DNA of 64,000 bases from Rhodopseudomonas sp. P2A-2r (GTDB lineage: Bacteria > Pseudomonadota > Alphaproteobacteria > Rhizobiales > Xanthobacteraceae). The position numbers were made by a program, and so were the translations under genes. The notes beneath the pieces are model-generated. The model ran no database searches and was not told the DNA's origin. It saw only the letters and a list, made by a program, of their open reading frames with translations. The stretch covers positions 372,001-436,000 of the forward strand of contig NZ_CP110389.1 in the NCBI RefSeq assembly GCF_026015985.1, given 5' to 3'. Below are positions 1 through 8,095 of this stretch, piece after piece (within the stretch, counting starts at the first letter, position 1; the number at the start of each line of letters is the position of its first letter).

Positions 1-707
1 CCGGCTACCAGGTCGGCAATGGCGCCAACGCGCCGATGGTCACCGTGCCGCTCAACGATCATATCGACTACGCCGGCGGCGTGGTCACCTGGATCGACAA
101 TCTCAAAAACGAGCGGCCGTTCGGCAACGATCTCGATCCGACGCTGAACCTCGACATTCTCGAGGTCAGTTTTCGCAACTGCGCGCGCTGGAGGATTCTG
201 GAAACGCCGCAGCGGCTGCAGACGCTGCAGCGAATCATCGGCTTTCAGCACCGGCTGGTGGCGTCCGGCGCCTTCGCCGATCCGCGCTCGCACATCTATT
301 ACCTGCCGGAACTGTACTGCGCCTATTTCGGCCGCTGCCATGCCGCGTTCCTGCTGCTGCCGCCAGCCGCCCGCCAGGCGATCGATCCCGATGGCGCCTT
401 TGCCTTCATCCGCAGCCGCGTGCTGGCTTACGTGCAGCACACGCTGATGGCCGCCGAGATGAACGTGTTCGACGCGGCGCTGGCGCTGATCGCGCTCGGC
501 CACCTCGGCGCCGAGGCGAGCAGCTTCGCCCCGGCGCTGCAGTGCATCGTCGGCCATTTCGGCGAAGGCGGCCGCAAGGGGCCGTTTCGGGCCTATGAAT
601 GGAACAAGATGAAGACGCCGACCCGGATTTTGGTGGGCGGGCCGGAGGTGACCTCGGCCTTCGTGCTGATGGGACTGGCGCTGGCGCGGCGGGCTATCAA
701 GTCGTGA
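1..707 (+). CDS. Unrecognised protein, C-terminal part (5' end outside window)
   Basis: The frame is open from the first bases of the window and ends at TGA 705-707, so at least the last 235 or so residues of a longer protein are present. The first in-frame ATG (36) is probably internal, because the reading continues upstream of it without a stop. The sequence is alanine- and leucine-rich, with helical stretches such as AALALIALGHLG and no clear membrane segment. The helical character vaguely recalls terpene-cyclase-like alpha-toroid repeats, but I see no catalytic motif and do not assign a function. The next gene starts about 130 bp downstream on the same strand. Confidence 0.6.
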   Translation, partial: GYQVGNGANAPMVTVPLNDHIDYAGGVVTWIDNLKNERPFGNDLDPTLNLDILEVSFRNCARWRILETPQRLQTLQRIIGFQHRLVASGAFADPRSHIYYLPELYCAYFGRCHAAFLLLPPAARQAIDPDGAFAFIRSRVLAYVQHTLMAAEMNVFDAALALIALGHLGAEASSFAPALQCIVGHFGEGGRKGPFRAYEWNKMKTPTRILVGGPEVTSAFVLMGLALARRAIKS

Positions 708-838
708 CGCATCTCCCAGCGCCGCGCCATATCGCGCTAAGTTGAATCCGGCACGTGTCGCCGTGCTGGCGCGGCTGCCCAATTCCCCGCACAATTGGTG
801 TTCAAAGCTCAGTTCCGCCCATTGCCGGGATATTGATA

Positions 839-1564
839 ATGTTCAATCGATTTCTGTTGTCGCTGTTGCTGCTCGGCCTACCGACCCTGGCGCAGGCGGC
901 GGATATCACCGGCATCCCGAAAATCCGCGACGGCGACCAGATCGCCATCGGCAGCACCCGCATCCGTCTCGCCGGCATCGACGCGCCGGCGCTCGACCAG
1001 CTCTGCATCAATGCGACCGGCGAGCGCTGGACCTGCGGCGTCGCGGCCCACGACGCGCTGGTGAAGCATGTCGGCGACAAGAGCTGGACCTGCCATGTCA
1101 CCCGCACCGACCGCTTCGGCCGCTCGGTGGCCAAATGCGAGGTCGACGGCGAAGACGTCCAGAAATGGATGGTGGCCAACGGCTGGGCGCTGTCCTTCGT
1201 GCAGTTCGCGCACACCTATGACGCCGACGAGAAGGTCGCGCGCGACGCCAAGATTGGATTGTGGGAAGGCGCCTTCATCGCGCCGTGGGACTGGCGCGTC
1301 CGCAACAAGAAGACGACCATCCTCGGATCGGTCAAGCCGCCGGAGAATGCGCTGGCCATCCTGCTGGCCTCGGCGTCCGGATCGGTGGCGCCGTCGCCGA
1401 CCTGCACCATCAAGGGCAACGTCAACCGCTCCGGCGTCTGCATCTATCATACGCCGAAGAGCCGCTGGTACGCCAAGATCAGCATGAAGATCAGCAAGGG
1501 CACGCGCTGGTTCTGCTCGGTGGAGGAGGCCCAGGCCGCAGGCTGCCGCGAGACCCGGCGCTGA
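839..1564 (+). CDS. Secreted thermonuclease-like (SNase fold) protein
   Basis: This 241-residue protein starts with a clear signal peptide (basic FNR, leucine-rich core, cleavage after LAQA near residue 20). The body matches the staphylococcal-nuclease-like family: an IRLAGIDAPALDQ segment near residues 44-56 and an RTDRFGRSVAKC segment near 90, both typical of SNase-fold proteins. The C-terminal 80 residues contain two cysteines (TCTIKGN, GVCIYHTP) in a YARR-type region often found after the nuclease domain in rhizobial homologues. ATG 839 was chosen because the signal peptide begins exactly there; upstream in-frame codons read as non-coding. A phosphodiesterase role on nucleic acids is inferred from the family and may not apply, since many such secreted paralogues are uncharacterised. 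Confidence 0.75.
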   Translation: MFNRFLLSLLLLGLPTLAQAADITGIPKIRDGDQIAIGSTRIRLAGIDAPALDQLCINATGERWTCGVAAHDALVKHVGDKSWTCHVTRTDRFGRSVAKCEVDGEDVQKWMVANGWALSFVQFAHTYDADEKVARDAKIGLWEGAFIAPWDWRVRNKKTTILGSVKPPENALAILLASASGSVAPSPTCTIKGNVNRSGVCIYHTPKSRWYAKISMKISKGTRWFCSVEEAQAAGCRETRR

Positions 1565-1623
1565 GCTTTTCCGCGATCCCATGCTAGGCTTCACGCCAGT
1601 CGGACTCTCGAGGGCGCGACGCA

Positions 1624-2475
1624 TTGGCTGACATCCGACCCGACGCGCCGGCGCCGAAGCCCCGGCGCGGACGGCTGCACCAGACCGCACGGCTCACCGT
1701 ATTCCTGCTCGCAGTCTACGGCGCCGTCGCCTACTTTCTGCTGCCGACGTTCTGGACCCATTACGAGCACCAGCAGCGGCTGGCCGGCCTGCCGATGGTC
1801 ACCATGACCGCGCAGGGCATCGCTGGCGACCCCATCAATGTCGGGCTGATCGGCGACCGCACGGACGTGCTGTGCGCGATGAGCAAAGCGGGCTGGTATC
1901 CCGCCGATCCCGTGACGCTGAAATCGTCGGTCGAGATCGTCGGCAGCGTGCTGCTTGACCGGCCCTATCGCGACGCGCCGGTGAGTCCGCTTTTCTATCT
2001 CGGCCGTCGCGAGGATCTCGCTTTCGAGAAGCCGGTCGGCAGCAGCGCCGATCATCGCCACCATGTGCGGTTCTGGAAGGTGCTCGACCGCGGCCAGGAA
2101 GACCGGCCGGTCTGGCTCGGCGACGCCACGTTCGATCGAAGCGTCGGCATCAGCTCATACACCGGTGCCATCACCCACCACATCGCCGCCGACATCGATG
2201 CCGAGCGCACCTTGCTGACCGGCGACCTTGAAAATGCCGGCATGGTCACCGCGAAATATCAGGTGACCGGCATCGGACCGACGCTGGCCGGACGCAATGG
2301 CGGTGGCGATGCGTATTTCACCGACGGCGAGGTGTGGATCGTGCGCCTGGTGGTCGCCTGCCAGAAGCGCGACGGGCCCGCGGTGACGATCCCGAGCCCG
2401 CCGGCCACCGAGATCAAGGATGCCATCTGGAGCGCCATCAGCACCGCGCTCGGAAATAACGCCGCGCCGCCTTGA
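1624..2475 (+). CDS. LssY C-terminal domain membrane-anchored protein
   Basis: The 283-residue product has a basic proline-rich N-terminus, one membrane segment at about residues 22-42 (LTVFLLAVYGAVAYFLL) and a periplasmic domain. Segments such as DPINVGLIGDRTDVLCAMSKAGWYPADPVTLKSS, and later a DATFDRSVGISSYTGAITHHI block, are characteristic of the LssY C-terminal domain, which in other proteins is fused to PAP2 or DedA-like membrane domains. Here it stands alone behind one anchor. The start is TTG 1624; no better ATG is in frame. It follows the nuclease-like gene by 59 bp on the same strand. The biochemical role of the domain is not established. Confidence 0.65.
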   Translation: MADIRPDAPAPKPRRGRLHQTARLTVFLLAVYGAVAYFLLPTFWTHYEHQQRLAGLPMVTMTAQGIAGDPINVGLIGDRTDVLCAMSKAGWYPADPVTLKSSVEIVGSVLLDRPYRDAPVSPLFYLGRREDLAFEKPVGSSADHRHHVRFWKVLDRGQEDRPVWLGDATFDRSVGISSYTGAITHHIAADIDAERTLLTGDLENAGMVTAKYQVTGIGPTLAGRNGGGDAYFTDGEVWIVRLVVACQKRDGPAVTIPSPPATEIKDAIWSAISTALGNNAAPP

Positions 2476-2586
2476 AATTCCCGCTCCGGCGCTGCATCCA
2501 TCGCATGCGGTGCGCGCGCTTTGATTCCGCGCTGCGTCATGCCACCATCCCCATCCAGTCATCCGGTTGCCAGCAAGGAATTTGAA

Positions 2587-3765
2587 ATGGTCGTTCGAGC
2601 GGGGCGTGAGTTTCTGGCCATCCCCGGCCCCACCACCATGCCCGACGAAGTGCTGCGCGCCATGCATCGCCCGGCCCTCGACATCTATTCCGACACCATG
2701 GTGCAGATGACCGCGAGCATCCTGCGCGATCTCGGCACGCTGTTCGCCACCAAGGGCCGGACCTACATCTATATCGCCAACGGCCATGGCGCGTGGGAAG
2801 CGACCCTGACCAATGTGCTGTCGCGCGGCGACAAGATCCTGGTGCTGGAGAGCGGTCGCTTCGCGATCGGCTGGGGGCAGGCTGCCCGGGCGATGGGCGT
2901 CGATGTCGAGGGCCTCAAGGGCGACTGGCGCCGCGCCATCCGCCCCGCGGAAGTGGAAGCGCGGCTGCGCGCGGACACCAACCACGAGATCAAGGCGGTG
3001 CTGGCGGTACAGGTCGACACAGCTTCTGGCGCCTACAACGACATTGAAGCCATCGGAAAGGCGATCAAGGCCGCCGGCCATCCGGCGCTGTTCATGGTGG
3101 ATGCCGTCGCTTCGCTCGGTTGCATGCCGTTCGAGATGGACGCATGGGGCATCGACGTCGCCATGTCCGGCTCACAGAAGGGCCTGATGGCGCCTCCCGG
3201 CCTCGGCTTCGTCGCCGCCAACGATCGCGCCCGCGCGGTGCACAAGACTGCGAATTTGCGCACGCCCTATTGGGACTGGACCGAGCGCGAGGGGCCGGAG
3301 CACTACAACAAATATTCCGGCACCGCGCCGGTTCATCTGCTGTTCGCTCAGCGACAGGCCATCGACATGCTGTTCGATGAGAAGTTGGACAACGTGTTCC
3401 GGCGCCACAGCCTGCTCGCCGAAGCGGTGCGCCGCGCGGTCGCCGTGTGGTCAGAGGGACAGGTGGTCAACTTCAACATCGAGGAGGCCCGCGAGCGCTC
3501 CAATACAGTGACGACGGTGACGATTCAGGATCCGGCGCCGCTGCTGGCCTATTGCAAGAACATGTGCGGCGTCGTTCTCGGCGTCGGTATCGGCGATCTC
3601 TCGGGCAAGGCGTTCCGTATCGCCCATATGGGCCACGTCAATGCGCCGATGATCCTCGGCACGCTGGGGGTCATCGAGATGGGCCTGCAGGCGCTCGGCA
3701 TTCCCCACGGCAAGGGCGGCACCGAAGCTGCGATCAACTATCTCGGCGAGAACGTCGCGGCCTAA
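2587..3765 (+). CDS. Class V aminotransferase (alanine/serine-glyoxylate type)
   Basis: This 392-residue PLP enzyme is of the alanine-glyoxylate/serine-glyoxylate aminotransferase group. The start region REFLAIPGPTTMPDEVLRAM and the AVQVDTASGAYNDIEAIGKAI stretch are typical, and the Schiff-base lysine is K198 in SGSQKGLMAPPG. C-terminal HMGHVNAPMILGTLGVIEMGL is also family-typical. ATG 2587 is preceded by AAGGAA at a suitable distance; the in-frame TTG farther upstream gives a non-conserved extension. The likely reaction is transfer of an amino group from serine or alanine to glyoxylate in the cytoplasm. Substrate preference cannot be read from the sequence. A repeat element follows directly, then a convergent MFS gene. 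Confidence 0.85.
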   Translation: MVVRAGREFLAIPGPTTMPDEVLRAMHRPALDIYSDTMVQMTASILRDLGTLFATKGRTYIYIANGHGAWEATLTNVLSRGDKILVLESGRFAIGWGQAARAMGVDVEGLKGDWRRAIRPAEVEARLRADTNHEIKAVLAVQVDTASGAYNDIEAIGKAIKAAGHPALFMVDAVASLGCMPFEMDAWGIDVAMSGSQKGLMAPPGLGFVAANDRARAVHKTANLRTPYWDWTEREGPEHYNKYSGTAPVHLLFAQRQAIDMLFDEKLDNVFRRHSLLAEAVRRAVAVWSEGQVVNFNIEEARERSNTVTTVTIQDPAPLLAYCKNMCGVVLGVGIGDLSGKAFRIAHMGHVNAPMILGTLGVIEMGLQALGIPHGKGGTEAAINYLGENVAA

Positions 3766-3775
3766 CCTTCTCGGT

Positions 3776-3900
3776 TGTCGTCACCCGCGCAAGCGGGTGA
3801 CCCAGTAGACGCAAGCGCTGCGGCGTCGCCACCGACGCCGCAGAATACTGGGTCGCCCGGTCCTTGCGCGCAAGTGCGCGCCTGGCCGGGCGATGACAAC
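3776..3900 (+). repeat. Dispersed ~120-bp inverted-repeat element, copy A
   Basis: The element begins TTGTCGTCACCCGC and ends GGGCGATGACAA, with internal CCCAGTA and TACTGGGT half-sites facing each other around a variable core. One arm carries a short CCGCGCAAGCGGG hairpin, the other a GCGC-rich hairpin flanked by CCGG. Related copies lie at 40581, 48961, 59509 and 62569. This copy fills the gap between two convergent genes, so it may act as a bidirectional transcription end. Confidence 0.85.
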
Positions 3901-3916
3901 TGTGTGCGGGGAGAGG

Positions 3917-5170
3917 TTATGAAACTTCCCGCCTTGTCTCCGGCATGATGGTCCAGATCATCAACAGCCCGAGGGCTGCGACGCAGGCGAGGCCGACAAA
4001 GGCCACCGGCGCGCCGAAGCGATCGGCGACGAAGCCGGCGAGTATCGTGCTGAGCGAGGCGCCGATGCCGGTCGCAGTGCCGACGATGCCCTGGGCGAGG
4101 CTGAAGCGGCCGCTGCCGAAGGCGACGTCGGCGACGATCAGCGGGATCATCACGCTGAACACCGCGGCGGTGATGCCGTCGAACACCTGCACGGCGACCA
4201 GCACGTAAGGATCCTTCACGATCGCGAACAGCAGGCCGCGGATGGCCAGCGCGGCGAAGCCAAGCAGCAGCAGCGGCCGGCGGCCCCATTGCTGCGCCTT
4301 GCGGCCGACAGTCGGCGATGACAGCGCGACGATGGCCTGCGGCACCACGATGCAGAAGGCGATCAGCACCGGTGCCCAGTCGGCCGACCGCGTCGTCACC
4401 ACGCCGGCCATCAGCGGCAGCATCGCCGCATTGGCAAGCTGCAGCAGCAGCACTGCGGCGGCGAAGATCAGCAGCGGGCGCTGGCGCAGCAGATCGACCA
4501 CGCGAATGGATTTCCGCTCGGCGCTCTTGTGCGGCGTCGCGCCATGAGCCTGCGCCGCGTCGATCTCGCGGGCGCGGATCCGCGACAGCGCCAGCAAGGT
4601 GGGCATCGCCAGCAGGAACGTCACCACGAACACCGACCGGCTCGACAGGAAATAGCCGCAGGTGCCCATCACCGCGGCGGCAACGCCGTTGCCCAGCGAG
4701 GCGTAGCGCGCGTTGCGGCCGAGCCGTTCGCCGATCCGCAGCGGGCCGACCAGGCCGAGGCTGATCGCGGCAATCGACGGACCGAGCACGCAGCTCGCCA
4801 TGGCATGCAGCGTTGCCGCGGTCATCACCACCGGCAGGATCGGCAGCGCGGCATAGCCGAGCGCGCAGCAGCCGATCGTCGCCACCGCTAAACCGGCAAC
4901 GAGCTTTTCCGATTTGGCGGCGTCGACAATGGCGCCGCCCGGCATCTGTCCGATCAGCGCGATGATCCCGCCGATCGACAGCACGAAGCCGATCTCCACC
5001 TGCGTCCATTTCTGCGTGGTGAGATAGACCGCGACGAACGGACCGAAGCCGGTCTGCACGTCGGCGAGAAAGAAGATGAACCAGTCGAGGCCGCGCAGGC
5101 TTTGCCGCGAGGGCGCAGGCTTCGGCGGCGGCTCGCCGTCGAGATCCGGCGCGATGCCGGGCGCATGCAC
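3917..5170 (-). CDS. MFS transporter
   Basis: The 417-residue protein is built of about twelve hydrophobic segments with the usual central loop (REIDAAQAHGATPHKSAERKS near residues 195-215). It starts with LRGLDWFIFFLADVQTGFGPFVAVYLTTQKWTQVEIGFVLS, a pattern found in uncharacterised MFS carriers of alphaproteobacteria. The start is GTG 5170; an alternative CTG lies upstream, but the next gene's stop (5244) limits any extension. It lies 73 bp downstream of the PRC-barrel gene on the same strand and may be co-transcribed. The substrate is unknown; nothing in the sequence separates drug efflux from metabolite uptake. Confidence 0.75.
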   Translation of the reverse strand: MHAPGIAPDLDGEPPPKPAPSRQSLRGLDWFIFFLADVQTGFGPFVAVYLTTQKWTQVEIGFVLSIGGIIALIGQMPGGAIVDAAKSEKLVAGLAVATIGCCALGYAALPILPVVMTAATLHAMASCVLGPSIAAISLGLVGPLRIGERLGRNARYASLGNGVAAAVMGTCGYFLSSRSVFVVTFLLAMPTLLALSRIRAREIDAAQAHGATPHKSAERKSIRVVDLLRQRPLLIFAAAVLLLQLANAAMLPLMAGVVTTRSADWAPVLIAFCIVVPQAIVALSSPTVGRKAQQWGRRPLLLLGFAALAIRGLLFAIVKDPYVLVAVQVFDGITAAVFSVMIPLIVADVAFGSGRFSLAQGIVGTATGIGASLSTILAGFVADRFGAPVAFVGLACVAALGLLMIWTIMPETRREVS

Positions 5171-5243
5171 GCCAAGTTCCGGTACCGCGTGGTCATCGCG
5201 CGGAGCATCGTCATTGGCAAGGATGGGTGCATGCGTGGACAGT

Positions 5244-5786
5244 CTACTTCTCCTGTCCGTTCAATGGCGGATAGCGCAGCGGCTCCAGCTTGCCGGAGGC
5301 TCCGAGCGCTACGATCGGCTGGTCATCCTTGTATTCCGGCGCGGCGCGGACCTGCTCGCGGGTCAGGCCGAGGCTGATGCTCTCGCTCTTGTTGGCGACG
5401 TTGCCAAACCGCAGCGCGCTCCAGTCGACCACGATCTTGCGGCTGCCGACGCCGAGAAAGCCGCCGAAGTCGATCACCGCGGCGCGGGTCTGGCCGCCGC
5501 GATCGACGATCACATCGGCAATGCGTCCCATGTTATCGCCGGTCGGGCTGCGCACGTCGCGGCCGAGAATGCCGCGCGCATCGACGGCGTCGATCACGGT
5601 CACCACGGGCGGTGTCGTCGCCTCGGCCGGCGCGGCATCGGCCGGTTTCTTGTCCGGAGCGCCCGGAATCGCTTGCGGCGAAGCCGGGGCAGCTTGCGGC
5701 GCAAGTGTGTCATTGGCCGGCCATGCCCGACCCGTCGAAAGCCCGACGGCGATCATTACGGCGATCGTCCAACCTGATTGACGCAT
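5244..5786 (-). CDS. Exported PRC-barrel domain protein
   Basis: This 180-residue protein has an N-terminal signal peptide (residues 1-25 or so, ending TGRAWPA), a proline/alanine-rich linker, and a PRC-barrel domain from about residue 65. The core VDARGILGRDVRSPTGDNMGRIADVIVDRGGQTRAAVIDFGGFLGVGSRKIVVDW is the typical barrel followed by its second strand set. ATG 5786 was chosen because GGGAGG lies just upstream and the signal peptide starts there; a longer reading would overlap the debranching gene. PRC barrels in exported rhizobial proteins are usually tied to envelope or stress functions, but the ligand is unknown. It is 43 bp downstream of the glucosidase gene. Confidence 0.75.
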   Translation of the reverse strand: MRQSGWTIAVMIAVGLSTGRAWPANDTLAPQAAPASPQAIPGAPDKKPADAAPAEATTPPVVTVIDAVDARGILGRDVRSPTGDNMGRIADVIVDRGGQTRAAVIDFGGFLGVGSRKIVVDWSALRFGNVANKSESISLGLTREQVRAAPEYKDDQPIVALGASGKLEPLRYPPLNGQEK

Positions 5787-5829
5787 ACAGCCTCCCGGCA
5801 AGGTTCGGCGGAGCGACCGCGCCGCCATG

Positions 5830-8028
5830 TCAGTGCGACAGCACGATCGAGACCTGGATGCGGCCACGGGTGCGCAGCACTTCTAGCGAGACATCGTCGT
5901 TGTGACGGCGCAGCCGCAGGTCGACGCTGGACTCATTCAGTGTGAGATCGCGCAGGACCACTTCGGTCAGGAATGACGGCAGCCGTGGGTTGCGCAGCCG
6001 GATCTCGCCGCGCGCGGCGTCGAATTCGATGCCGAGCGCGGCTTCGAGCAGCGTGAACGGCGTGGCGCTGGCCCAGGCCTGCGGCGCGCAGGCCACCGGA
6101 TACAGAGTCGGCCCGCGGCGCTTCTCGCGCTGGAAGCCGCAGAACAGTTCCGGCAGCCGCCGCAGGTCCATATAGGTCGCGGTATCGAACAGGCCCTTGA
6201 ACACCGCCTCCACCGAATGCTTCAATCCGTAGCGCGCAAGGCCCAGCGCGATCAGCGCATTGTCGTGCGGCCAGATCGAGCCGTCATGGTAGGACATCGG
6301 ATTGTAGCGCGCCTCGCCGCGCGCGACGGTGCGGATGCCCCAGCCGGTGAAGAAGTGCGGCCGCATCAGATCGGCGGCGACCATGCGCGCGCGGTCCTCG
6401 CGGGCGATGCCCGTGAAAAGCACCTGACCGGCATTGGAGGTCCGCACCTCGCAAGGCATCTTCTCGCCGTCCAGCGCCAGCGCATAGGTGCCGAGCTCCT
6501 CGCACCAGAATGCATCCTCGAACGCTGCGGCGAGTTTCTCCGCTTGCGTTGACAACTCGCTGGCCTTGTCGGTCAAGCCCATGCGCAATGCCAGCTTCGA
6601 GGCCAGTTGCTTGGCGGCGTAGACATATCCCTGCACTTCGGCGAGCGCGATATTGCCCTCGGCGAGCTTGCCGTCGGCGTGGAAGATAGCGTCGAAGGAA
6701 TCCTTCCAGCCCTGGTTCTGCAGGCCCTGGTCGGTGGCGCGCTGGTATTCGACAAATCCGTCGCCGTCGGGATCGCCGGGCCCATCGATCCAGCGCAAGG
6801 CAGCCTCGATCGCCGGCCACAATTCGCGCAGCGTGTGGTCGTCGCCGGTACGCTCCACATAGAGGCCGGCCAGCATCACGAACAGCGGCGTGGAATCCAC
6901 GCTGCCGTAATACTGCGCGAACGGCACCTCGCGCAGAGCGGCCATCTCGCCGCCGCGCATTTCATGCAGGATCTTGCCGGGCTCGGCATCGTTGAGCGGA
7001 TCGACCGTCGTCGCCTGGAACCTGGCGAGGCGCCTGAGCACGCCGCGCGCGACGCGCGGATCGATCCACAGCATCTGCAATGCGGTGATCAGGCCATCGC
7101 GGCCGAACGTGGTCGAATACCAGGGAATACCGGCATAGGGATAGCGGCCCTGCGGCGTCTCGGTCAGCAGCATGTTGAGGTCGGCCATGGCCTGGCACAG
7201 CACCTCGTTGAAGATGTTGTTGGAGGTTTCAATCGAGGTGGCGCCCTTCGAGAAGTTGCGCATCTCGCGCCGGTGCGCCAGCAGGGCCTTGAAGAACGGC
7301 GCCGGCTGATGCCCGGGAGCGGCGTTGCAAGACGCAGCGACAAACAGTGAGGTGGCTTGCTGCGGCGCCAGTTCGAAATGATAGGTCGCCAGATTGGGCG
7401 ACAGCCGCGTTGGCCGCGGGTCGAAATGCACCATGGTGCTGCGTGGCGTATCGTCGAGGCCGGTATATTCCAGCGCAACGTCGCTGGGGCCGAGCAGCCG
7501 GCTGGTAGCCACGCCGCGGCGCGGTCGCTGCGAGCCGCGCACCTCGAACAGATCGGCGAAATCGTTGTCGAAGGCCAGCGTGAGATCGAAGCTGGCCGGA
7601 TGCTCGCCATGATTCTGCAGGCCGATGCGCTGATAGGCAGTGCCGCGCCAGAGAAAGAAGGTGCGCACGATGTGCAGCATGTCCTTCTGCAGCACCAGGC
7701 GACCCCCGCTGTAGATGTCCGGATTGGTGAGATCCACGGTCAGCGCCGAATTGTCGTCGCGCAGGTTGGAGCCGAGCAGCAGCGGCTGCAATCCGTCGAG
7801 CGTCAGTTCGAGCCGCGCCAGATAGCGGGTGTCGGCGTTGAACAGACCGTCGGGACCGCCAGCGGAGGCGCCGATGTCACCATGACTATCGAGCACCACG
7901 AAGGTGTCGTCGTGTTTCAGGGCGCGGCGCGGTCGCGCGGCGGGGCCGGTCATCGGAATATAGAACGGGGATTCCGAGACGGTTTCGACCGGGATGGCGC
8001 TGATCTTGGCGGCGGCGTCGATGGGCAT
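5830..8028 (-). CDS. Amylo-alpha-1,6-glucosidase (glycogen-debranching family)
   Basis: A cytoplasmic protein of 732 residues with no signal peptide. The N-terminal part (HDDTFVVLDSHGDIGASAGGPDGLFNADTRYLARLELTLDGLQPLLL) is the glycogen-debranching N-terminal domain, and the rest is an alpha/alpha-barrel glucosidase with IPWYSTTFGRDGLITALQ, a GFVEYQRATDQGLQNQGWKDSFD block and YHDGSIWPHDNALIALGL, all conserved in this family. Family members hydrolyse alpha-1,6 branch points or related alpha-glucans. Upstream on the same strand is an ABC exporter, and a divergent GT4 glycosyltransferase follows, which suggests a glucan or stress-solute setting. The start ATG is preceded by a GAGGTCTCC site. Confidence 0.85.
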   Translation of the reverse strand: MPIDAAAKISAIPVETVSESPFYIPMTGPAARPRRALKHDDTFVVLDSHGDIGASAGGPDGLFNADTRYLARLELTLDGLQPLLLGSNLRDDNSALTVDLTNPDIYSGGRLVLQKDMLHIVRTFFLWRGTAYQRIGLQNHGEHPASFDLTLAFDNDFADLFEVRGSQRPRRGVATSRLLGPSDVALEYTGLDDTPRSTMVHFDPRPTRLSPNLATYHFELAPQQATSLFVAASCNAAPGHQPAPFFKALLAHRREMRNFSKGATSIETSNNIFNEVLCQAMADLNMLLTETPQGRYPYAGIPWYSTTFGRDGLITALQMLWIDPRVARGVLRRLARFQATTVDPLNDAEPGKILHEMRGGEMAALREVPFAQYYGSVDSTPLFVMLAGLYVERTGDDHTLRELWPAIEAALRWIDGPGDPDGDGFVEYQRATDQGLQNQGWKDSFDAIFHADGKLAEGNIALAEVQGYVYAAKQLASKLALRMGLTDKASELSTQAEKLAAAFEDAFWCEELGTYALALDGEKMPCEVRTSNAGQVLFTGIAREDRARMVAADLMRPHFFTGWGIRTVARGEARYNPMSYHDGSIWPHDNALIALGLARYGLKHSVEAVFKGLFDTATYMDLRRLPELFCGFQREKRRGPTLYPVACAPQAWASATPFTLLEAALGIEFDAARGEIRLRNPRLPSFLTEVVLRDLTLNESSVDLRLRRHNDDVSLEVLRTRGRIQVSIVLSH

Positions 8029-8095
8029 GGGAGACCTCGGCAGGTTCCGGGACGGAACCGAATCGCAGGCGATCCGGTCCGGGATTGTAAGCCGC